NCBI GenBank assembly: GCA_017431185.1
Contig: JAFRLP010000025.1
Coordinates: forward strand, 1 to 11,053
Reading direction: 5' to 3'
DNA: 11,053 nt
From: Victivallales bacterium
GTDB lineage: Bacteria; Verrucomicrobiota; Lentisphaeria; Oligosphaerales; Oligosphaeraceae
Made by a program: the position numbers and the translations under genes. Below the pieces are notes generated by a model. The model saw only the letters and a program-made list of their open reading frames with translations, searched no databases and was not told the origin of the DNA. Position 1 is the stretch's first letter, and each line of letters starts with the position of its first letter. Below, piece by piece: positions 6,206-11,053 of the stretch.

Positions 6206-6778
6206 TCATGCCGCCCTCCGAACCCTGTGGTAGTACTTGAGCAGACCTCCCAGACGCTCTGTGCAGACGATCTCGCCGTCGGCGTCCTGCGGTCGCGGCC
6301 TTATCATTCTCCCGCCAAGTCCCGCGTGGGGGCGCTCGTGGTTGTAGTACTCCAGATACTCCCTGATGACGTACCTCAGCTGCTCCTCGCTGGTCAGGAT
6401 GAGGTGGTTGAGGCACTCGCGCTTGAAGCTTCCGATGAAGGACTCCATGTAGCCGTTGTACTCGGGCGTCTTCGGCGGGATGAGCTTGGTTTTGCAACCG
6501 ACCGACTCGAGGATGTCCGTGAACTTGCCAGTGAAGAGCGGGTCGCGGTCGTGGATGAGGTAGGTCATGTCCTTCAGCCGTCCGTCCCAAAGGTCGCACT
6601 GGTTGCGGGCGATCTGCGCCATCCAGTCGCCGTCGGGGTTGCAGCGGATGCCGCCGCACCAGACGTCGCGTGTGGTGATGTCCTCGAAGAAGAGGATGTG
6701 CTCCCGCTGGAGACCGTTCTCCGTCAGCAGCTCGTAGGTGGCGAAGTCGCAGGCGGCAAGGACGTTCTCGTGCGCCTT
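6206..6778 (-). pseudogene. Truncated integrase-core (DDE) transposase
   Basis: About 190 residues from KAHENVLAACDFATYELL to RLGGLLKYYHRVRRAA match the C-terminal rve/DDE domain of a family of integrase-like transposases that I recall as roughly 350 residues long. Catalytic positions can be seen: the first Asp in AACDFATYE, the second in LIHDRDPLFTG, and the Glu in YNGYMESFIGSFKREC. The family ending YYNHERPHAGLGG is also present. The N-terminal helix-turn-helix half is absent. The frame continues upstream to an ATG at 6889, but that extension (MTGEKSTQLLNQYQKR...) is AT-rich, overlaps the HEPN gene antisense-free in the same direction, and shows no transposase similarity. The break coincides with a sharp drop in G+C at about 6778. 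It is probably inactive. Confidence 0.85.
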
Positions 6779-6815
6779 ATAAAACAAAAAATGCAAGATT
6801 ACAGAGAAAACGGTG

Positions 6816-7784
6816 TTATGCATTGCAAGATAAAGAGAAGCCCTTTTTTGATATTGGTTCAACAATTGAGTCGATTTTTCCCCTGTCATAAGGGATTTTA
6901 TTCTCGTTAAAAAATAATAAGATTCTAGATTTGACTGTTTTATCTTTCTTCTTAATTGGCTCGGTTTTTATCCTGTAAAGAAGGATTTTTTCAGTATATT
7001 TTGAAAAGGATAATTCTGTATCTAATGTGACAATCAAAAATATTATAATATTATATAAACCTACAACTCCTCGTAATGATAAATTGAATTTTTCATTTAC
7101 TAAGGGAAGCGGAAGGAAAACAGGGGCTTCATCCATGATAGTTTCAATTTGAGCAACAATAGCTTTATATTTTTCATAATCCTTTTTTAATTGTTCAGTT
7201 ACTTTTCCATTGCAATGAATAAAGGAATTACGAGCTTCTTTGAAACATCGATAACAAACCATTAGATATTTTAATGAGTTTAATGCGTATTTTTTGTTCT
7301 TTTTAGCAACATCATATACAACATTTCCAATAAGAATATCATTATCAGATATATTATCTTTCCATGTTTTTACAAATTCTTGAATAACAAATTGTTGAAT
7401 GTTTGATTTGTCTCGTTCATAAAATTGCAGTGCATCTTTTTCTCTTTTATTCCACCCCAATATCTTTCCGACATCATCTATCCATCCTTCGTAAATGCTA
7501 AATGCGTATGCTAATAATATTTGAGCAAAGAGATTTTCTTGTATTTGCCAATCATTGGAGCATAGGCGTAACAAGTTTTCTCCATGCACTTTTTTGGTTA
7601 CAAAAACTTTTCTTAAATCTTCTGGAGTAACTTTCTCATTGGCCGATTCTTTAACATCAATATACCCCTTTACTTGCCACCGGAGATTCCATAAAGCCGT
7701 ATATGCTGGCCAAATAAAATCAAAAATAGAGGTTATCTGTTGCAATGCGTGCAGGGTTGATGGACAAAATGCGGTGTTTTTCAT
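6816..7784 (-). CDS. Putative HEPN-domain protein, possible RNase toxin or defence factor
   Basis: The 322-residue product is AT-rich coded and contains FKEARNSFIHCNG with R185-N186...H190. This fits the R-N-x3-H signature of HEPN ribonucleases. An earlier helix, LLAYAFSIYEGWIDDVGKIL at about 90-109, resembles the first conserved helix seen in such domains. The C-terminal third has a hydrophobic helix (GLYNIIIFLIVTLDTEL) and a Lys-rich segment. HEPN proteins cut RNA in abortive infection, toxin-antitoxin and CRISPR-associated systems. I cannot name the subfamily, and activity here is inference from the motif. I start it at ATG 7784, where the AT-rich coding begins and purine-rich AAAGGAAAAGAAG lies upstream. 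Longer versions to 7967 extend into GC-rich sequence with no support. No antitoxin-like partner overlaps it. The gene ends 37 bases before the broken transposase. Confidence 0.7.
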   Translation of the reverse strand: MKNTAFCPSTLHALQQITSIFDFIWPAYTALWNLRWQVKGYIDVKESANEKVTPEDLRKVFVTKKVHGENLLRLCSNDWQIQENLFAQILLAYAFSIYEGWIDDVGKILGWNKREKDALQFYERDKSNIQQFVIQEFVKTWKDNISDNDILIGNVVYDVAKKNKKYALNSLKYLMVCYRCFKEARNSFIHCNGKVTEQLKKDYEKYKAIVAQIETIMDEAPVFLPLPLVNEKFNLSLRGVVGLYNIIIFLIVTLDTELSFSKYTEKILLYRIKTEPIKKKDKTVKSRILLFFNENKIPYDRGKIDSIVEPISKKGFSLSCNA

Positions 7785-7969
7785 GTTCTTCTTTTCCTTT
7801 CTATTATGTTTTCTTATGGGGCACCAAATGAACTTTTGTTTATGATGTGAACAGCGGATGTTGTTATTATCCTTTCTTTCGTGATTGCGACTTGCTTTTC
7901 TCCAAAGCGATGGCAAACAATTGTCCGCGTCCACAAGGACTGCGGCAACCGATTCAACCAGGAGCAACT

Positions 7970-8149
7970 ATGTCCAATCGTGAAACTCATCATTCCGATC
8001 CCTACAAAAACTTTCGCAAGCTTCCGCTGAACATCCAGATGGCCGTCTGCCTTGTCGCCTCCGTCCTGCGGAGGATGATGGCCAAGCAGGAACAGTTTGA
8101 GGCGCAAGACCAGGGGAAAGCCGTTAAGCAGGAGCAGGCCAATTTGTAA
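7970..8149 (+). CDS. Small hypothetical protein, 59 residues
   Basis: The ORF starts MSNRETHHSDPYKNFRKLPLNIQM with AGGAG five bases before the ATG. It is Gln/Lys-rich toward the end (AKQEQFEAQDQGKAVKQEQANL), helical and cytosolic, and I know no relative. GC-rich third positions and the ribosome site support it. An in-frame upstream extension to 7847 enters sequence without coding character. It converges with the flavin reductase gene, ending 14 bases before it. It could be a remnant or regulator, and nothing in the sequence decides this. Confidence 0.5.
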   Translation: MSNRETHHSDPYKNFRKLPLNIQMAVCLVASVLRRMMAKQEQFEAQDQGKAVKQEQANL

Positions 8150-8163
8150 GCACTAATGCGCAC

Positions 8164-8724
8164 TCAGCCTTTCAGTTCCTTCCCGCAGGAGAAGGCCTTG
8201 GCGACTGTCTCGCCCATCAGGCGATAGACGTGCTGGCACGGGTCGAAGCAGATTGGCCTCATCTTCGCGGCATCGGGCTTGCCGTCAGTCAGGGCGGATT
8301 CCTCGACGGCGCAGTTGACGATGCGCCCCACCACATTGCAGTTCTCCTCGTTCATCGAGACCAGCTCGCATTCGAGGACGAGCGGAAGCTCCGCCATCAC
8401 GGGTGCATCGACGAACTCGCTCTTCACTGCGGTGAAGCCGCTCTTTGCCACCTTGTCAGGCGTGTCGTTCCCGCTGACGATGCCGAGGTAATCGCAGGAG
8501 GCCACGGTGTCGGCGGTGCCGGAGGCGACCGTGAACGCCTTTCGCTCGGCGATGTTCGCCCAGGTCTTGTGGGATGTGTCGATGCAGATGGTGATCTGGT
8601 CCTCCAGGGTGACTCCACCCCAGGCTGCATTCATCATGTTCGGCGTCCCGTCCTCGTTGTACGTGCCAATCATCAGCACGGGCATCGGGAACATCCAGTT
8701 CTTCACTCCAAAGTTCTTCTTCAT
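8164..8724 (-). CDS. Flavin reductase family protein (FMN-binding)
   Basis: The 186-residue protein has the flavin reductase/flavoredoxin layout. It opens with PMPVLMIGTYNEDGTPNMMNAAWGG (about 14-37), the flavin-facing strand and turn. Next come LEDQITICIDTSHKTWANIAERKAFTV (about 40-66), where the SHKT-like loop helps to bind FMN phosphate, and PLVLECELVSM around 114-124. The family binds FMN and either passes electrons to partner enzymes or reduces flavin. The exact partner here cannot be told. The protein is cytosolic with no signal peptide. AAGGAG lies 9 bases before the ATG. The gene is 64 bases downstream of the AlbA_2 regulator on the same strand. Its length and sequence look complete. 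It appears to be an ordinary metabolic gene among accessory ones. Confidence 0.9.
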   Translation of the reverse strand: MKKNFGVKNWMFPMPVLMIGTYNEDGTPNMMNAAWGGVTLEDQITICIDTSHKTWANIAERKAFTVASGTADTVASCDYLGIVSGNDTPDKVAKSGFTAVKSEFVDAPVMAELPLVLECELVSMNEENCNVVGRIVNCAVEESALTDGKPDAAKMRPICFDPCQHVYRLMGETVAKAFSCGKELKG

Positions 8725-8788
8725 GACATTATGCTCCTTGTTTCGATTAGGCCATCAGTTCCGCAGGTTGGGGGCTGTAGGGGTTGGG

Positions 8789-10261
8789 TTAGGCATGACG
8801 CTCATTCTTGCAGTAATACCCGCCAGTCTTTGGAGCTCCACGGAACTCGATTTTTCCCTGCGCCTTCAAGTCTGCAACCGCGCGTTCTACAGTGGCGCGA
8901 CTTTTGCCAATCTTGGCAACAATGGCTGGCTTCCTGATTCCTGGATTCTCCAGAATGGTGACATACACCGCATTTACTGCCGCTTTTACTACCTCATTTA
9001 CTACCTCATTTACTACCTCATTTACTACCTCATTCTTCCGTTTTTGGGAGGATAAATCTGGATTTACTACCTCATCTCCTGCCTTTGCCGCACGATAGAC
9101 GTTCATCTTGACGGCGAAACCGGCATCCTCCAATGAGATGTCGCGAAGTCCATAGTCGGCGAAGACCTTGTTGACGCGGCGCAGGCCGCTTCCCCATTCC
9201 TCGATAAAGCGCATGTAGTTGAGGGCCTTGGCCAGTACGTCATTGCGGATTTTGGAGTAGCCCGCCAGCGCACGCGCCGCCGTCTGTCCGCGCGGAAGTC
9301 CGCCGGGAGAGGTGATTTCAATGCGGGAGTCGTAGATGGCGATGAAAACGGGGGCGTCGTGCTGGAGATATAGGCGGTGAGCGAAGGCGTTGATGACCAG
9401 CTCGCGCATCTCGTCGGGCGGAAGCTCATAGCGGTCGTGGCGATACGCGCCCTGGAAATAGCATCCCATGTTGATTTTGGCAAGGATGTAGTCGAGACCG
9501 ACGTCTATCAGTTCAGGCACGGAGCCGGTGAAATCGCGCCGGTCGAGGAAAACGTCCTTGTCGTCGCCCTTGAAGAGCCCGCATTTGAGGCGGATGGAGA
9601 ATGCGGGGTCTCCCGTGAGAAGCGCGTAGGCGTTGGAGGCAACCCATCTGTCGCGCACCTTGGAGATGACGCCCCACGCCTCCAGCTGCTCCGGCGTGAT
9701 GCGCTTGACAAGCCGCCGTTCCGCCTCGCTGTCGCAGTTCTTCCGGGCTGTGCGGTACATCATCGAGCAGAGCGCCTTGATGCGCTTGTCGTCGATTTTC
9801 GCCTTGGGACATGGCTCTGCATCGAAACTGCGCCCGTCGCTCAGGAGCGCAAGTTCTCGGCGCGTCGCATCATCGGCGCGCTGCGTGGTCGCCCTGACGC
9901 GGATATAGACGCCGTCCTTCTCCCCCTCGGACTTGATGAAGTAGGGGCATCGCGAGCCGGGAAACACATCCACGACGATTACGGCCTTGCCGTCAATGTT
10001 CTCGATTCCCGCGCCGATGGGGATGCGGGGAGAACAGGCGTCCAAGATGGAATTGGTGATGCCGTCCAGCTCCAGATACACCTTGTCGTTGGCGATGCCC
10101 TGGACTGTACGGTCATTGGCCACGCCGAAGAGAAGCCGTCCGCCCCTCCCGTTGGCGAAAGCCACGACTGTCTTCAGGTACTTGATGCGCTCCTCGTTAG
10201 GAATCAGCTTGAACTCAAGGTCGTAGGGTTCGCCTCGTGCGATGTCTTCAAGTAGGCTCAT
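8789..10261 (-). CDS. Schlafen AlbA_2 domain / HATPase-type ATP-binding regulator
   Basis: The 490-residue protein begins with an AlbA_2 (Schlafen-like) domain: EFKLIPNEE at 16-24, VVAFANGRGGRLLFGVAND at 32-50 and a DVFPGSRCPYF block around 98-108. The middle carries a histidine-kinase-like ATPase fold: MRELVINAFAHRLY at 285-298 with the N-box Asn, then EITSPGGLP and EEWGSGLRRV. A winged-helix-like C-terminus (IRKPAIVAKIGKSRATVERAVADL) follows a linker with four NEVV repeats. Such proteins are usually annotated as ATP-binding putative transcriptional regulators. Some relatives are tied to defence or stress loci. CAGGAG lies 8 bases before the ATG. The DUF262 gene ends 53 bases upstream, so the two are probably co-transcribed. 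The protein is cytosolic and its length is normal for the group. Confidence 0.9.
   Translation of the reverse strand: MSLLEDIARGEPYDLEFKLIPNEERIKYLKTVVAFANGRGGRLLFGVANDRTVQGIANDKVYLELDGITNSILDACSPRIPIGAGIENIDGKAVIVVDVFPGSRCPYFIKSEGEKDGVYIRVRATTQRADDATRRELALLSDGRSFDAEPCPKAKIDDKRIKALCSMMYRTARKNCDSEAERRLVKRITPEQLEAWGVISKVRDRWVASNAYALLTGDPAFSIRLKCGLFKGDDKDVFLDRRDFTGSVPELIDVGLDYILAKINMGCYFQGAYRHDRYELPPDEMRELVINAFAHRLYLQHDAPVFIAIYDSRIEITSPGGLPRGQTAARALAGYSKIRNDVLAKALNYMRFIEEWGSGLRRVNKVFADYGLRDISLEDAGFAVKMNVYRAAKAGDEVVNPDLSSQKRKNEVVNEVVNEVVNEVVKAAVNAVYVTILENPGIRKPAIVAKIGKSRATVERAVADLKAQGKIEFRGAPKTGGYYCKNERHA
8986..9033 (-). repeat. In-frame 12-bp tandem repeat (NEVV x4)
   Basis: Four consecutive 12-base units encode NEVV-NEVV-NEVV-NEVV at about residues 410-425 of the AlbA_2 protein. 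A unit loss or gain would keep the frame and change only linker length between the ATPase and winged-helix parts. From memory, related proteins often carry similar short repeats in this linker. Confidence 0.9.
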
Positions 10262-10314
10262 TGTTAATTCTCCTGATAATGTGACTGGTGTGAACGCATC
10301 AAACTAATTAAGTA

Positions 10315-11053
10315 CTAGATGCTGTCAAACCATTGATGGATTTTGGCTGCCATTAGCTTTCGTCTTGCTTCAAGGAAGCGGTCATAATCCGAACAATCCA
10401 TTCCCGCAAAGTTTGCTGGGATGCAATTAACCTTTAAGTTGGCAGTCAGTGCCTCAACAGTTGTCAGGTCGGTATAGTCTGATTGCGCTCCTGTCCGCAA
10501 CGCACCGATGATTTCCTGCATATAGACAGCAGGAGATTTCTTCCCAATGGCAATGTTGACTGATTTGTTCAACAATGCATAGTTTGCCACCTGATTGTAG
10601 CGGTTCTTGTCATCTATACCCGCTTTTTTGAGGTATTCCTTTGGGAACAAGTGGTGGATATCTCCTGAATCAAGCAAATCGCGCACCTTGCCTCCAGAAG
10701 AAAGAAAAGCATCATCGCTGAATTTGCATTGTGCTGCAAGGAAACAGAGGAACAATGGAGCTGCATTTGAAGAACTCTGTAATTGTTGGGGAACGGTGAC
10801 CTCCCAGAATGTGTCGGATATGTTGGAGAGAGTCTCTTCAAGATACACTAGGAATCCTTTTTCTTTGATATATCGCAAGTCCTTGTCCATTGCCGTTTCT
10901 GGGGACCCCGTATAACGCCCTGTCATTGTGGACATGGCAAACCATTTGGCAACATAGTGGTGGATTTTGGTCTTCTCTATGGAATTGTCATTACGCAAAC
11001 GCAGAAATAGCGAATAGGCAAAGTCTATTGCCATGCGACTACGTATCATATCC
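10315..11053 (-). CDS. C-terminal part of a DUF262/GmrSD-like protein, HNH-type motif
   Basis: The frame is open to the right edge, so the N-terminal part lies outside the window; about 245 residues are visible. Near the start, WFAMSTMTGRYTGSPETAMDKDL matches the conserved middle of DUF262-family proteins. Around residues 130-165 IHHLFPKEYLKKAG is followed by NRYNQVANYALLNKSVNIAIGKKSP. This is the HNH/DUF1524-type nuclease signature with the His pair at 132-133 and Asn at 152 and 165. The family includes GmrSD, which restricts modified phage DNA, and many untested relatives. If the N-terminal DUF262 NTPase is present, this would be a candidate restriction-type defence protein. The usual C-terminal active residues are intact here. 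It is followed by the AlbA_2 gene after 53 bases. Confidence 0.85.
   Translation of the reverse strand, partial: DMIRSRMAIDFAYSLFLRLRNDNSIEKTKIHHYVAKWFAMSTMTGRYTGSPETAMDKDLRYIKEKGFLVYLEETLSNISDTFWEVTVPQQLQSSSNAAPLFLCFLAAQCKFSDDAFLSSGGKVRDLLDSGDIHHLFPKEYLKKAGIDDKNRYNQVANYALLNKSVNIAIGKKSPAVYMQEIIGALRTGAQSDYTDLTTVEALTANLKVNCIPANFAGMDCSDYDRFLEARRKLMAAKIHQWFDSI

Noticed and set aside
5964..6659. 231-codon minus-strand ORF overlapping the transposase
   Set aside because: It is a shifted-frame reading of the transposase remnant, rich in Pro/Arg/His as expected of a GC-rich shadow frame.
6779..6889. Fusion of an upstream 38-residue segment to the transposase as one working gene
   Set aside because: The segment is AT-rich sequence belonging to the HEPN gene region and does not resemble a transposase N-terminus; the open frame is probably chance.
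8986..9033. CRISPR-like array from regularly spaced repeats
   Set aside because: The units are directly adjacent 12-base coding repeats without spacers.
9377..10255. 292-codon plus-strand ORF opposite the AlbA_2 gene
   Set aside because: It is the antisense shadow of a clearly recognised gene, with no motif of its own.

Overview
The window reads as an accessory region of a bacterial chromosome. The organism is probably from the Planctomycetota/Verrucomicrobiota/Lentisphaerota group. That guess is an inference of modest strength: it rests on the 'DPFSG...SVGPDG-DDGG' C-terminal motif of the large membrane protein, the style of the integrase-like transposase, and the left-edge protein, whose sequence resembles uncharacterised proteins I remember from planctomycetes and similar bacteria. 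Nearly all genes lie on the minus strand. Base composition changes abruptly several times: GC-rich genes are interrupted by AT-rich ones at about 700-1510, 4620-5330 and 6780-7870, which suggests acquisition in pieces.

Left part (1-5450), a cassette-like region. A repeat of about 85 bp occurs upstream of three groups of minus-strand genes (near 613-698, 4541-4626 and 5367-5446), with a truncated fourth copy at 1512-1541. On the minus strand each full copy carries a possible -35 (TTGAAA), a GGAGG-like ribosome site (GGACG in the third copy) and a 13-19 codon ORF beginning MSDENG, MSDKND or MIDENG. The leader ORFs run into downstream genes, some by ATGA overlap. Between the repeats lie: an AT-rich plus-strand lipoprotein (897-1505); a 718-residue polytopic membrane protein (1561-3717) preceded by a 244-residue cytosolic protein (3750-4484); and a small 61-residue protein (5105-5290) followed by a second lipoprotein (4664-5065). 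At 494-574 there is a copy of the 5' end of the membrane-protein gene, immediately before a partial gene that runs off the left edge. I infer modules exchanged by recombination between the leader repeats.

Middle part (5447-8160). About 760 bases hold no convincing gene. They carry two hairpin terminators and an inverted repeat. Next comes the 3' half of an integrase-core (DDE) transposase that has lost its N-terminal DNA-binding part (6206-6778). Directly against the break is an AT-rich gene (6816-7784) whose product carries an RNSFIH (RN-x3-H) motif, typical of HEPN ribonucleases. A 59-codon plus-strand gene follows.

Right part (8164-11053). A flavin reductase-family gene is followed on the same strand by a Schlafen AlbA_2/HATPase-type regulator with an in-frame 12-bp tandem repeat. 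Upstream of that is the C-terminal part of a DUF262/GmrSD-like protein with an HNH-type IHHLFPK motif, cut by the right edge. The HEPN protein, the AlbA_2 protein and the DUF262 protein are all types often met in anti-phage or stress loci, so this side may be a defence-associated island. That is inference from family membership and proximity.
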